A stretch of 64,000 bases of DNA from Candidatus Chlorobium masyuteum. GTDB taxonomy: Bacteria; Bacteroidota; Chlorobiia; Chlorobiales; Chlorobiaceae. The stretch lies in the NCBI RefSeq assembly GCF_011601315.1, contig NZ_JAAORA010000001.1, positions 124,001-188,000 on the forward strand, given 5' to 3'. Below are positions 19,173 through 28,402 of this stretch, in pieces. Positions within the stretch are counted from its first letter, which is position 1. Every line of letters begins with the position of its first letter. The notes beneath the pieces are model-generated. The model was not told the DNA's origin. It saw nothing but the letters and a program-made list of their open reading frames with translations, and did no database searches. Both the position numbers and the translations under genes were made by a program.

Positions 19173-19202
19173 AGCAGACCCGCAATACCATGCGGGTTTG
19201 CT
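19173..19202 (+). terminator. Terminator of pfk
   Basis: A 12-bp stem with one G-T wobble (AGCAGACCCGCA/TGCGGGTTTGCT) and a 6-base loop, 20 bases after the pfk stop. The trailing T-run is weak (GTTTCC). Confidence 0.65.
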
Positions 19203-19372
19203 GTTTCCTCTCGCACCTCTTCCGCATTACATCCGGCTGCATGAACCGGATGATAAAGTAGATTATCTACCCGTACACTACAGAAAAACAGCTCCATTTA
19301 CTTTCAAAAAACTCAAAACAATATATCTTTGAGTTTTAGACCGGTAACGATTTAACATCCAATACCCGCATC

Positions 19373-20284
19373 ATGAACAAGTCTGCTAAAATCTGGATGA
19401 ACGGCGAACTGATTGACTGGAATGACGCCAAAATCCACATCCTGTCACATGTTGTCCACTACGGTTCATCCACATTTGAAGGGATCCGTTGCTATGAGAC
19501 CCTCAAAGGCTCGGCGGTGCTCTTTCTTGACGAACATATCAAACGGCTCAGGGACTCGTCGAAAATATACCGTATTGAAATTCCATACTCCGAAAAGGAG
19601 CTGAAAGATGCGGTCATCACCACCATCCACGCCAACAGTCAGAAAGCCTGCTACATCCGTCCGCTGGTCTACCGCGGACAGGGGGCAGTCGGAGTAAACC
19701 CTCACCGTGCATCCATCGAAGTTGCCATTGCCACCTGGGAGTGGGGCACCTATCTTGGAGAGGATGTTCTTGAAACCGGTGTTGACGTCCGGATCTCATC
19801 CTGGACCCGTCCGGCGCCGAACACTCTGCCCTCATGGGCCAAGGCCGGAGGAAACTATCTGAATTCGCAGCTCATCAAAATGGAAGCCCTGATGGACGAC
19901 TATGCCGAAGGCGTTGCGCTTGACGTCAACGGTTATGTTTCCGAAGGGAGCGGCGAGAATATTTTCGTCGTCCGGGATGGCATTATCTATACCCCCATGT
20001 CCGGTCAGTCAATTCTGCCCGGCTTTACCCGCTTCGCCGTGATGCACATCGCAAAAGAGCTTGGTTACGAGGTTCGTGAAACCCTTATTCCCCGCGAAGC
20101 GCTCTATGTTGCCGATGAGGTCTTTCTGACCGGTACGGCGGCAGAGATCACCCCGGTCAGAAGCATCGACAAATATCCGATCGGCAATGAACGGCGCGGT
20201 CCGATTACCGAAGCACTGCAGCACCACTACCTGAAAATCGTTCAGACCGGCGAAGATCCCTACAACTGGCTGACCTTTATATGA
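19373..20284 (+). CDS. ilvE: Branched-chain amino acid aminotransferase
   Basis: A 303-residue fold-type IV PLP aminotransferase that makes the last step of leucine, isoleucine and valine synthesis. The PLP lysine is in WAKAGGNYLNSQL, followed by GVALDVNGYVSEGSGEN and the FLTGTAAEITPVRSID stretch that separates IlvE from D-amino-acid transaminases. Full length. It stands 16 bases before holB, probably in one transcript although the two functions are unrelated. Confidence 0.95.
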   Translation: MNKSAKIWMNGELIDWNDAKIHILSHVVHYGSSTFEGIRCYETLKGSAVLFLDEHIKRLRDSSKIYRIEIPYSEKELKDAVITTIHANSQKACYIRPLVYRGQGAVGVNPHRASIEVAIATWEWGTYLGEDVLETGVDVRISSWTRPAPNTLPSWAKAGGNYLNSQLIKMEALMDDYAEGVALDVNGYVSEGSGENIFVVRDGIIYTPMSGQSILPGFTRFAVMHIAKELGYEVRETLIPREALYVADEVFLTGTAAEITPVRSIDKYPIGNERRGPITEALQHHYLKIVQTGEDPYNWLTFI

Positions 20285-20300
20285 CGGTGACAGAGAAGGC

Positions 20301-21470
20301 ATGAGCTGGAAAAACATTATCGGTCAGAAACAGCAGATCCGTGTTCTGCAGAAAGCTCTTGAAACAGACCGCTTTGCTCATGCCTACCTTTTTACCGGCC
20401 CGGAAGGGTCGGGAAAAGAGTCCGTTGCCTTTGAACTCGCCTCAATTCTCAACTGCCGCACAGCGTCACTTCAGAACGGGGAGGGCTCATGCGAAACCTG
20501 CCCTGACTGTATGCAGGTTCGCTCCTTCATGCACCAGAATATTGAGTATCTCTTTCCTGTCGAATCAGCCCTGCTTGACACCGGGGAGGGGGCAAAAAAA
20601 GAGAACAAAAAGTTTACCGAGGCCAGGGAACGCTACGAAGCGCTGCTTGAACAAAAAAAAGAGAATCCCTACTTCTCTCCCGCCATGGAGCGCTCCATGG
20701 GCATTCTGACCGAACAGATTATCGCGCTTCAGCATAAAGCCTCCTTTATGCCGGGTGAGGGAAGCAAAAAGATCTTCATTATTTCGCAGGCTGACCGCCT
20801 GCACCCCTCGGCAGCAAACAAGCTGCTGAAACTGCTTGAGGAACCGCCTGCTCATGTGCTGTTTATTCTGGTAACCTCAAGGCCGGACGGGCTCCTTCCG
20901 ACCATACGCTCACGATGCCAGGCTCTCCGCTTCTCAAAAGTAACCGCCCGGGAACTGCGCCTCTGGCTGATGGAAAACCGCCCCGAAATTGTGGAGCCCG
21001 AACTGAGCTTTATTATCAGTTTTTCAAGGGGAAACCTCAGGCTTGCATGGGAGCTGATCAACAACCGTAACAGCAATGGAGCTGAGACGCCAACCATGCT
21101 CCTGCGCAACCAGGCGCTCGACTATTTGCGCAAGGTGCTCACGCCGAACCGCTTCCATGAAGCTATTATGGCCGCTGAAGAGTGTGCCCGAAACCTGACG
21201 CGCAGTGAGCTGACGCTCTTTCTTGGCGCGCTCCTGCTCTTCTTTCAGGACATCAACCACCGCAAAATTGTGCCGGAGTTCGCGGAACTCAACAACCCCG
21301 ACATTACCGACTCGATTGACCGTTTTGCCCGGAACTTCCCCCATGCGGATTTCTTCACCATCTCAACCCTCACCGAAGAGGCGATCCGCACCATCGAACG
21401 CAACGCCAGTCCGCTCCTCGTCATGGCCTCCTATACCTCCGAAATCCGCCGCCTGCTGCAACGGGCCTGA
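20301..21470 (+). CDS. holB: DNA polymerase III delta' subunit
   Basis: A 389-residue clamp-loader AAA+ protein. It opens with WKNIIGQKQQIRVLQKAL and the P-loop region TGPEGSGKES (33-41), a four-cysteine zinc module follows (C52, C64, C67, C70 in GSCETCPDC), and the SRC motif is present (TIRSRCQAL). The residue after the P-loop lysine is Glu instead of Thr/Ser, so nucleotide binding is doubtful; this is known for delta' and argues against it being DnaX. It is behind ilvE and convergent with cutA. Confidence 0.88.
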   Translation: MSWKNIIGQKQQIRVLQKALETDRFAHAYLFTGPEGSGKESVAFELASILNCRTASLQNGEGSCETCPDCMQVRSFMHQNIEYLFPVESALLDTGEGAKKENKKFTEARERYEALLEQKKENPYFSPAMERSMGILTEQIIALQHKASFMPGEGSKKIFIISQADRLHPSAANKLLKLLEEPPAHVLFILVTSRPDGLLPTIRSRCQALRFSKVTARELRLWLMENRPEIVEPELSFIISFSRGNLRLAWELINNRNSNGAETPTMLLRNQALDYLRKVLTPNRFHEAIMAAEECARNLTRSELTLFLGALLLFFQDINHRKIVPEFAELNNPDITDSIDRFARNFPHADFFTISTLTEEAIRTIERNASPLLVMASYTSEIRRLLQRA

Positions 21471-21493
21471 AAGGCTTTGAGGAGAATTTCCGA

Positions 21494-21529
21494 AAAGGAC
21501 CAAAAGGACAACAGGGACCGCAAGGAAAC
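21494..21529. repeat. Short 9-bp-period A/G-rich tandem repeat
   Basis: Four imperfect units in tandem (AAAAGGACC, AAAAGGACA, ACAGGGACC, GCAAGGAAA) lie in the gap between the converging holB and cutA stops. No coding or terminator role is evident. Confidence 0.45.
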
Positions 21530-21542
21530 GTAAAAAGAGGTA

Positions 21543-21908
21543 CTACAGCATCTCCTGGTCCTTTGGGCCCTCGGAGTCTATATTTTTCCTATCCCCGGTC
21601 GTGGAGTCAAGCCAGTTGAGATAACCGGGAAGACCTCCGGTTACGGGAAGCTTGATAATTTCCGGCACATCGTAGGGATGATACTCCAAAATATAGGCCT
21701 CAAGGGCAGTGTAGCGGGCTTCGGTGGTTTTGATGGAGAGCGCAACTTCATCCTCTTTCTGCAGCGCTCCCTCCCAGATAAAAAAGCTCCGGATATCAGC
21801 CATCTGTACACAGGCAGCAAGATGGTTTTCCAGAATACCCTCGGCAAGATTTTCGGCTTCCATCCGGTCAGGGGCCGTGGTGATAACCATGCAATAATCG
21901 CTTTTCAT
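21543..21908 (-). CDS. cutA: CutA1 divalent-ion tolerance protein
   Basis: A 121-residue member of the trimeric CutA1 family. It opens with MKSDYCMVITTAPDRMEA and contains LAACVQMADIRSFFIWEG and the KTTEARYTALEAYI and YDVPEIIKLPV stretches characteristic of the family. The ATG at 21908 has GGAG five bases upstream; the open frame extends further upstream but that part overlaps the peptidase gene and is not homologous. It is 19 bases downstream of the M24 peptidase, probably co-transcribed. Reported roles in copper tolerance are not certain for the family. Confidence 0.9.
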   Translation of the reverse strand: MKSDYCMVITTAPDRMEAENLAEGILENHLAACVQMADIRSFFIWEGALQKEDEVALSIKTTEARYTALEAYILEYHPYDVPEIIKLPVTGGLPGYLNWLDSTTGDRKNIDSEGPKDQEML

Positions 21909-21927
21909 GATCTCCGGGGCAATAAGA

Positions 21928-23010
21928 TTACAGTTCAATAAGTTCCTTGCTGAAACGCTGCAAAGGCTCGGCGCCGTGCGCTCCGAGTACCACCGTATCC
22001 TCAATGCGCACGCCGAATCTGCCGGGCAGGTAAATTCCCGGTTCAATGGTAAAAACCATATTCTCCCGAAGCACCAGCTCCCCTTTCGGGCTGATTCTCG
22101 GCTCTTCATGCACTTCGAAACCAACACCGTGGCCGAGACCATGACCAAACTCATCCGAGTAGCCGTGACCGGCAATATATCCACGCACTATCCTGTCAAG
22201 CTCCTTGCCGGTCATGCCGCACGTCGCCGAGGCTATGCCGAGCTCCTGAGCCTCCCGGACAATACGGTAAACAGTGCGGGCCTCCTCTGAAGCCGTACCA
22301 AGTGAGAGGGTTCTTGTCTGGTCGGAGGCGTACCCCTCATAGACACAACCCATATCGATAACAATCAGCTCTCCGGGCTTGAACGGGTTTGATGAAGGTT
22401 TTGCATGAGGCATGGCAGAACGGGGACCTCCGGCAACAATCGGGTCAAAAGAGTCTTTTTCTGCTCCGAGTTTTTTATGCTGGTATGAAATCTCAGCCGC
22501 AATATCAAGCTCCGTAGCCACAGGCGTGATGAGGGGAAGCACAGCTTCCAGTACCGCTTCACTGATCTCTGCCGCACGGCGCATCTTCATCAGTTCGGTC
22601 TCATGTTTGACCATCCTGAACTCATCAAAAAAAGCATGAACAGGAATAACCCGCTGCCGTCCGTGAAGCCGTTCGATCAGTCGTGTTGCTTCGTGCCAGG
22701 TAATATTATCCGACTGCAGGGCAACGCTCTCTCCAAGGGCGTATCGGCCCGAAGCAAGCTCGGCATCAAACCCTTCGGTTGAAATCACCGTTTCAGCCAC
22801 AACCACCTCACGGGCCGCCTGCTCCTTATAGCGAAAATCGGTAAAAAGCCAGCTTTTTTCCCTGGTAACAATCATTCTGGCGCTGGAGCCGCTGAAACCG
22901 GTAAGCCACCGGATAACCGAAAGATCGGTAACAATACAGGCATCAAGAGCCTGGGCCATCATTTTGCCAAGAACCATCTTCAGGGCAGCTTCCCGGTATA
23001 CGTTATCCAT
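21928..23010 (-). CDS. M24 metallopeptidase (Xaa-Pro aminopeptidase type)
   Basis: A 360-residue cytoplasmic peptidase. The N-terminal creatinase-like domain (1-125) contains WLTGFSGSSARMIV. The C-terminal pita-bread domain carries the five metal ligands: Asp in VIDMGCVYEGYASDQTR (two), His in GHGLGHGVGFEVHEEP, and Glu in the same segment and in FTIEPGIYLP. This arrangement fits Xaa-Pro aminopeptidases (PepP/PepQ-like) that remove N-terminal residues next to proline. Upstream of cutA on the same strand and divergent from trpD. Confidence 0.88.
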   Translation of the reverse strand: MDNVYREAALKMVLGKMMAQALDACIVTDLSVIRWLTGFSGSSARMIVTREKSWLFTDFRYKEQAAREVVVAETVISTEGFDAELASGRYALGESVALQSDNITWHEATRLIERLHGRQRVIPVHAFFDEFRMVKHETELMKMRRAAEISEAVLEAVLPLITPVATELDIAAEISYQHKKLGAEKDSFDPIVAGGPRSAMPHAKPSSNPFKPGELIVIDMGCVYEGYASDQTRTLSLGTASEEARTVYRIVREAQELGIASATCGMTGKELDRIVRGYIAGHGYSDEFGHGLGHGVGFEVHEEPRISPKGELVLRENMVFTIEPGIYLPGRFGVRIEDTVVLGAHGAEPLQRFSKELIEL

Positions 23011-23107
23011 AAGCTCTGAATCAGCTCTGATTATTTAGATTTATATCAATTCTCATTATTATTTACATTTACGAATATTCGAACTCATTTGCCAACCAAT
23101 CCGATAT

Positions 23108-24163
23108 ATGCCGCAAAAGAAGTTACTGCAAAAGCTGCTCACAGGGGAGGATTTTTCACAGGAAGAGATGACCTACTGCATGAACAGCATCATGGACGGG
23201 GTGTTTTCCGATGTTGTCATCGCGGCACTGCTTGCGCTCCTGCAAAAGAAAGGGGTGAAGGCTGCGGAGGCTGTCGGAGCCTATCAGAGCCTGATGGCAA
23301 AAGCCAACTGCATATCCCTTGATGAAGATGCTGTTGATACCTGCGGTACCGGCGGAGATCATGCCGGCACCTTCAACATTTCGACCACTGCATCAATTAT
23401 TGCCAACAGTGCGGGAGTCCCCATCGCCAAGCACGGAAACCGTTCGGTAACGAGCAGTTGTGGCAGTGCCGATGTGCTCGAAGCCCTCGGATTTACGATT
23501 GATCTTCCTCCTGATGCGACAAAGGAGCTGTTTGAAGCAACAGGGTTTGCCTTTCTCTTTGCCCCCCTCTACCACCCGTCGATGAAACGGGTAGCCGGTA
23601 TCCGCAGGGAGATGGGTATCAGAACAATATTCAACATTCTCGGCCCCCTTATCAACCCGGCTCGGGCAAAAAGGCAGCTTGTCGGCGTATTCAACCAGGA
23701 GCTCATGGAGCTCTATACCGAGGTTCTCCTGCAGACCGGGGCGCGGCATGCGCTTGTGGTTCACTCCATGACTGAAGAGGGTATTGCTCTTGATGAACCG
23801 AGCCTTAACGGGCCAACGTATGTTATCGAGATTCTGCACCACTCAGTGCGGCGCAAAACCATCTATCCTGAAGATTTCGGCCTTGGCCGCCATGCCCTGT
23901 CGGATATCAAGGGAGGAACCAAAGATGAAAACGCATCCATTATCCGCAACATCCTTGACGGTTCCGCTCCGCAGGCTCATCTTGATGCAAGCATCTTCAC
24001 CGCTGCCATGGCCTGTTTTGTTTCAGGAAAAGCATCATCCATTAATGAAGGGTTCAGTGCAGCTGCAGATGCTCTTAAAAGTGGCCGTGCAGAGAAAAAA
24101 TTCAATGAGATTCTGAAAATAAACACTCAGCTCACCGAGAAATACAGGTCGGGCGTAAACTAA
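23108..24163 (+). CDS. trpD: Anthranilate phosphoribosyltransferase
   Basis: A 351-residue enzyme of tryptophan synthesis that joins anthranilate to PRPP. The PRPP-binding loop [15 protein letters not shown] and the anthranilate-site [17 protein letters not shown] are clear, as are [11 protein letters not shown] and the usual length. No other trp gene is in the window, so the pathway genes are dispersed. It lies 74 bases before bchG on the same strand. Confidence 0.95.
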   Translation: MPQKKLLQKLLTGEDFSQEEMTYCMNSIMDGVFSDVVIAALLALLQKKGVKAAEAVGAYQSLMAKANCISLDEDAVDTCGTGGDHAGTFNISTTASIIANSAGVPIAKHGNRSVTSSCGSADVLEALGFTIDLPPDATKELFEATGFAFLFAPLYHPSMKRVAGIRREMGIRTIFNILGPLINPARAKRQLVGVFNQELMELYTEVLLQTGARHALVVHSMTEEGIALDEPSLNGPTYVIEILHHSVRRKTIYPEDFGLGRHALSDIKGGTKDENASIIRNILDGSAPQAHLDASIFTAAMACFVSGKASSINEGFSAAADALKSGRAEKKFNEILKINTQLTEKYRSGVN

Positions 24164-24237
24164 ATGCTTATCTTTATGCCAAAAAACTTGTATACTGTTT
24201 CCCTTGTTTTTAAGCCGAAGCGAGAATCATTACACCC

Positions 24238-25230
24238 ATGAACGGAAGCGAAACGCTAAATCCTGAGATGCAGCACAGCATCAATGAAAAGCTTCGTCAG
24301 TCAGGAGTGAGCGACGACCGTCAGAAGATCATCCGGCAGGCACTTGAAAATGTCAACAAGCCCGGCTTCAGGATCGACCCTTCAGCTATCCTGCCGCTCA
24401 TGAAGCCGGTCACCTGGTTCCCCCCGATGTGGGCCTTTGCCTGTGGTGTGGTATCAACCGGTGAAGGTGTAGCTGCCAACTGGGACATACTTCTTCGGGG
24501 AGTTCTCCTTGCCGGTCCGCTTATGTGCGCCATGTCGCAGACCATGAACGACTACTTCGACCGCGAAGTTGACGCTATCAATGAGCCCGACAGACCTATC
24601 CCGGCAGGGAAAATATCAAAATCTGCAAGCTGGCTGATTACCTTCGGCCTGATTGTCAGCGGCTTTCTCGTAGCCCTCTCCATCCACCCCTATGTCGTCG
24701 CCATCGCCTTTGTCGGGGTACTGATGTCACACGCCTATTCCGGCCCGCCAATCAGGGCTAAACGAAACGGCTGGTTCGGCAATCTCATCGTCGGTCTGGC
24801 CTATGAGGGTGTTGCATGGCTGACCGGCAGTTTTGCCATTACCCAGGGCGTTCCATCAATGGAGACCATTGCACTTGCAATTATTTTTTCAATCGGTGCA
24901 CACGGCATCATGACGCTCAACGACTTCAAATCGGTTGTCGGTGACCGTATCCGCAAGGTTGCCTCCATCCCGGTCCAGCTCGGAGAGAAAAAAGCAGCAG
25001 TTCTGGCCGCAATTCTTATGGATCTTGCCCAGCTTGCCGCCATTGCCATTCTTGTCTACAAAGGCTCCATGACAACAACCGTGATTGCTCTTTTTTTGCT
25101 TGTTGCCCAGTTGCCGATGCAGAAAATCCTGATTGCCAAACCCCTCGAAAAAGCGGTATGGTACAACGCATTCGGAACCCTGCTCTATGTACTGTCGATG
25201 ATGGTGTGCGCCGTCGGCATCCGCCCATAA
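24238..25230 (+). CDS. bchG: Bacteriochlorophyll synthase (UbiA-type prenyltransferase)
   Basis: A 330-residue multi-helix membrane enzyme that esterifies bacteriochlorophyllide (or chlorophyllide) with its isoprenoid alcohol. A polar N-terminal extension of about 50 residues is followed by MKPVTWFPPMWAFACG, the Mg-diphosphate motif NDYFDREVDAINEPDRPIP and a second acidic motif in HGIMTLNDFKSVVGDR. The WFPPMW and AHGIMTLND wording is closer to BchG of purple bacteria than to cyanobacterial ChlG, so BchG is favoured. Green sulfur bacteria also carry ChlG and BchK paralogues, so ChlG cannot be excluded. Confidence 0.85.
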   Translation: MNGSETLNPEMQHSINEKLRQSGVSDDRQKIIRQALENVNKPGFRIDPSAILPLMKPVTWFPPMWAFACGVVSTGEGVAANWDILLRGVLLAGPLMCAMSQTMNDYFDREVDAINEPDRPIPAGKISKSASWLITFGLIVSGFLVALSIHPYVVAIAFVGVLMSHAYSGPPIRAKRNGWFGNLIVGLAYEGVAWLTGSFAITQGVPSMETIALAIIFSIGAHGIMTLNDFKSVVGDRIRKVASIPVQLGEKKAAVLAAILMDLAQLAAIAILVYKGSMTTTVIALFLLVAQLPMQKILIAKPLEKAVWYNAFGTLLYVLSMMVCAVGIRP

Positions 25231-25376
25231 CGAGCGTTTGATAACTCTGTTCCGCAATTTGATTGCTTCGTTGTTCCGACGATGTATTGACCTGCCTTAG
25301 CGACAATAATCGGTTTCGGGTTTACAAAACTATTGTTATATTCAATTTCGTTTTTTTAACACCAATTGATTGCACC

Positions 25377-25592
25377 ATGCCAAAAGTTTGTCTTCTGACC
25401 GGTAAAAAGCCTATATATGGTAATACGGTATCCCATGCGAACAACCATGTCCGTACCCGTTTTGAGCCGAACCTCCACACAAAAAAAGTCTGGATTGAAG
25501 AGGAAAAGCGGTTTGTCAAAGTCAAGCTTTCTGCAAAAGCCATGAGAATTATCGCTAAAACCGGTACCGCAGAGCTCGCCAAACTGGTATAA
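25377..25592 (+). CDS. rpmB: 50S ribosomal protein L28
   Basis: A 71-residue ribosomal protein: [16 protein letters not shown], then [16 protein letters not shown] and [14 protein letters not shown]. The ATG at 25377 is the family start; the frame is open upstream but unlike L28. A strong terminator follows 45 bases after the stop. No rpmG neighbour is present, unlike in many bacteria. Confidence 0.95.
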   Translation: MPKVCLLTGKKPIYGNTVSHANNHVRTRFEPNLHTKKVWIEEEKRFVKVKLSAKAMRIIAKTGTAELAKLV

Positions 25593-25637
25593 GAGCGTCC
25601 GGATCCATAAGGGCACTCAAGATTTTCAATGTTTTAT

Positions 25638-25671
25638 AAAGGCTCAATCATCAACGGTTGAGCCTTTTTTT
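25638..25671 (+). terminator. Terminator of rpmB, abutting the rnhA start
   Basis: A 10-bp stem (AAAGGCTCAA/TTGAGCCTTT), a 10-base loop and a T-run to 25671. It ends four bases before the rnhA start codon, so it leaves no room for a separate rnhA ribosome site. Confidence 0.85.
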
Positions 25672-25675
25672 GTCT

Positions 25676-26116
25676 ATGCAAAAAAAACTGATCATATACA
25701 CTGACGGCGCGTGCAGCGGAAATCCGGGGCCCGGTGGCTGGGGAGCACTGTTGATGTACGGTCCTTCAACCCGCGAACTATCAGGATACTCTCCGGCGAC
25801 AACCAATAACCGTATGGAGCTTACTGCGGCAATAGAAGCGCTCGAAGCACTCAAGGAGCCCTGCAAGGTTGATCTCTACAGCGACTCAAGCTATCTCGTC
25901 AACGCCATCAATGAGGGGTGGCTGAAACGATGGGTTGTCAATAACTGGAAAACGGCAGCAAAAAAAAATGTCGAGAATCCGGATCTGTGGCAAAAAATCC
26001 TGAAGTTGATTAGATTGCATGAGGTTACCTTTCATAAGGTGAAGGGCCACAGCGACAATCCCTACAACAATCGCTGCGACGTGTTGGCACGGGAAGCCAT
26101 AAAAAAACATCCATAA
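25676..26116 (+). CDS. rnhA: Ribonuclease HI
   Basis: A 146-residue enzyme that cuts the RNA strand of RNA-DNA hybrids. The catalytic carboxylates are all visible: D10 (YTDGACSGNPGPGGWG), E48 (NNRMELTAA), D70 (LYSDSSYLV) and D135 (NNRCDVLA), with the catalytic-loop histidine in VKGHSDNPYNN. The start codon at 25676 comes only four bases after the rpmB terminator T-run and lacks a Shine-Dalgarno sequence. It is followed after 11 bases by an unknown membrane-anchored protein. Confidence 0.95.
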   Translation: MQKKLIIYTDGACSGNPGPGGWGALLMYGPSTRELSGYSPATTNNRMELTAAIEALEALKEPCKVDLYSDSSYLVNAINEGWLKRWVVNNWKTAAKKNVENPDLWQKILKLIRLHEVTFHKVKGHSDNPYNNRCDVLAREAIKKHP

Positions 26117-26127
26117 CCAGTTGCTGT

Positions 26128-27162
26128 ATGCCGAGGAAAACCGGACCTGACACAAGAGAGAAAAAACGCTCCTTCAAAAAGGGGGCGGGGCTCCTCCTGT
26201 TGATCAGCACATTCAGCATGATCTGCTTTCTTGCCATAGTAGTCTGGATCAACTGGCCGAAAACAAGAGTGCAGCCGGAACCGTTAAACCCGGAGATCAA
26301 GGGTCTGGTTGACAGGATTCCCGGGAAATCAGATGCCCTTATCTACATTGGACTGAAAGATATCCGCCAGAGCCGTATCTGGAAGGAGATCATTCCTGAT
26401 TCGCTGAAAAAGGCACCGCTCTTCCAGCCAAAAGGAAGGGTCGAGGCAATCATAAAAGCTTCACGGATCAACCCCACTGAGGATATTGACACCCTCTTGA
26501 TCAGTTTCAGGCGAAGGGGATACAAAGAGCAGCACTTTATAGGCGTTGCCTGGGGCCCATTTTCAAAAAAGCTTCCCGAATCATTTCTCAAATCAAACAG
26601 CAGCCTCTCTGAAAAAATAGGGGGCCGGCAATGTTACGCTCTCGACAGTACACTCTGGATCTGTCAGCTTGATCCGAAACGTATAGCTTTTGCCAACAGC
26701 AGGAGTATGCTTCAGGAGTTCCTCGTTCCAACCGGAAGCTTTTACACGCGGGACTCACTCACAACAACCCTTATTGACAAGGCTGTATACAAATCACATC
26801 TCTGGTTTGCTCTTCCTTCCGCATCATGGACCACAGGCGCACTGCAAAGCCTCACGTCGGCTAACCGGGACATGAAAACCCTCGGAAACCTGAACCGTAT
26901 CCGGAGTATGGCTCTCTCCCTGAAACTCAATGACGGGATTGAAGCAGAGAGCGAATGGGTCTATACAACCAGACGGGCAGCCTATTTCTCCTCAACCTTT
27001 CTCTGGGGGGCAATCAAGCTTTCGGAGCTCGCCGGTACAAGAACATCCGACCAGGCGAAAAAACTGCTTGAAAAGCTTGATATTCAGCAGAACTATGAAT
27101 CAGTGATTATTCATACGAAGCTTCCCATCGAACTCTTCCAGCAGGCCAAAGAGAAAAAGTAA
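26128..27162 (+). CDS. Unrecognised protein with one N-terminal membrane anchor
   Basis: A 344-residue protein I do not recognise. A very basic N-terminus (RKTGPDTREKKRSFKK) leads into a single hydrophobic helix (about 19-42), giving an N-in topology with about 300 residues outside the membrane. The outer part shows scattered conserved-looking stretches such as SDALIYIGLKDIRQS and AFANSRSMLQEFL, and a C-terminal helical tail. No catalytic motif was found. The pattern of paired LISFRRRGY and ALDSTLWIC strands loosely resembles secreted DUF3352-like proteins, but I would not assign it. It follows rnhA closely and converges on tilS. Confidence 0.75.
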   Translation: MPRKTGPDTREKKRSFKKGAGLLLLISTFSMICFLAIVVWINWPKTRVQPEPLNPEIKGLVDRIPGKSDALIYIGLKDIRQSRIWKEIIPDSLKKAPLFQPKGRVEAIIKASRINPTEDIDTLLISFRRRGYKEQHFIGVAWGPFSKKLPESFLKSNSSLSEKIGGRQCYALDSTLWICQLDPKRIAFANSRSMLQEFLVPTGSFYTRDSLTTTLIDKAVYKSHLWFALPSASWTTGALQSLTSANRDMKTLGNLNRIRSMALSLKLNDGIEAESEWVYTTRRAAYFSSTFLWGAIKLSELAGTRTSDQAKKLLEKLDIQQNYESVIIHTKLPIELFQQAKEKK

Positions 27163-27170
27163 CTGCCCGG

Positions 27171-28184
27171 TTACCTCTCCACAGAGTCCGGGCTGCCAGG
27201 AGAAGAGAGCGGATCCCGCAGAAAACAGAGCACTCTGCCTTTCCAGATAACCTGCAGCCCTCTGCCGGCCATCACCACTTTTCCCGGCCGGGAGTTCAGT
27301 AGATCAACCAGCTTCTGAAGTGCCTGGCCGTCAACCGGCGCATCCATTTCGCGCAGAGCTCTTTTGAAAATCTCTTTCTGTTCGAAAACCGTCAGCTTCC
27401 TGAGCGCACCGATCTCAAGCCTGCCATCAACAAGTGAAAGTCCAGGTTCGCATTCAGCAAGGTTTTCAAAATAGAGTTCAAGAAACTCTTCAAGCTCCCC
27501 TGCCTGTTCCGACACTCTCTGGAGCGATGGCATCAGTTTATGGGCAAACCGCTCCTCGATCAGCGGAATGACGCGGTTCCTGATAAAATTCCGGTCGTAG
27601 TCATCGGAACTGTTACTGCTGTCAATCCGGCTCGCAATGCCCTTCTCTTTCAGGTAGTCTTTGATTTCGGTCTTATGAAGCAGCAGCATCGGCCGGATGA
27701 TCCGGTCATTTCGGGCTCTGATCCCCTTGAGAGCAGGAAGAGAAGTTCCCCTGAAGAGATTAAAAAGAATAGTCTCGGCATTATCGCTGACATGATGAGC
27801 AGTGGCAACCTTCGAGAATCCTTGCTCCTCAAGCACCTTGTCAAAAAAACCGTAACGGAGAATTCGTGCGGTTTCTTCAAGAGACTTTTTCAGCTTCAAG
27901 GCATGAAGCCGGGTATCAAATCGCTCCACAAAGCACTCCATACCGAGCCTGAGAGCCGCCTCACGCACGAAATCCTCATCACCGTCACTCTCTCTGCCAC
28001 GGAGCAGGAAGTTGCAGTGAGCTACAGCAAGCTGAAGATGCAGCACCGGACGCAGTGCCGTGAAAAGGGAGAGCATGGCCATTGAATCCGGACCTCCGGA
28101 AAGAGCAACAAGAACCCTTTCACCTTTGTCAACAAGCCTCCTTGCCTTTATCTGACTGAGAAACTTTTTCTCTAAAGCATTCAC
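27171..28184 (-). CDS. tilS: tRNA(Ile)-lysidine synthetase
   Basis: A 337-residue N-type ATP pyrophosphatase that converts C34 of tRNA-Ile(CAU) to lysidine so that it reads AUA. The PP-loop VALSGGPDSMAML is at residues 26-38. AHHVSDNAETILFNLFRG and IRPMLLLHKTEIKDYL are family-typical. The C-terminal domain is short, making this one of the more compact TilS forms. Its stop lies 8 bases from that of the unknown gene on the other strand; a GCCCGG/CCGGGC inverted repeat without T-run spans the junction. Confidence 0.94.
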   Translation of the reverse strand: MNALEKKFLSQIKARRLVDKGERVLVALSGGPDSMAMLSLFTALRPVLHLQLAVAHCNFLLRGRESDGDEDFVREAALRLGMECFVERFDTRLHALKLKKSLEETARILRYGFFDKVLEEQGFSKVATAHHVSDNAETILFNLFRGTSLPALKGIRARNDRIIRPMLLLHKTEIKDYLKEKGIASRIDSSNSSDDYDRNFIRNRVIPLIEERFAHKLMPSLQRVSEQAGELEEFLELYFENLAECEPGLSLVDGRLEIGALRKLTVFEQKEIFKRALREMDAPVDGQALQKLVDLLNSRPGKVVMAGRGLQVIWKGRVLCFLRDPLSSPGSPDSVER

Positions 28185-28402
28185 TGTTCCCCGCTCATTA
28201 TCGTTTTTCCCGCAAGAAGCAACCCCTGCTTCGTTTTCACAACAACGGGAAGAGAGTGTTCCTGATCAGACTCGCTAACCATTACAACGAACAATAGTTG
28301 CAAAACAAACCGAAAATCTTTACCCTGTTTTTTCAGGTACAAGATAAATAATTATCATGTTTGGTACGCTTACCATCACAAACCGCTCCTCGACAAAAAC
28401 CT

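Noticed and set aside
21909-22184. N-terminal extension of cutA
   Set aside because: The extra 92 codons overlap the M24 peptidase gene and do not resemble CutA; the ATG at 21908 has a proper ribosome site.
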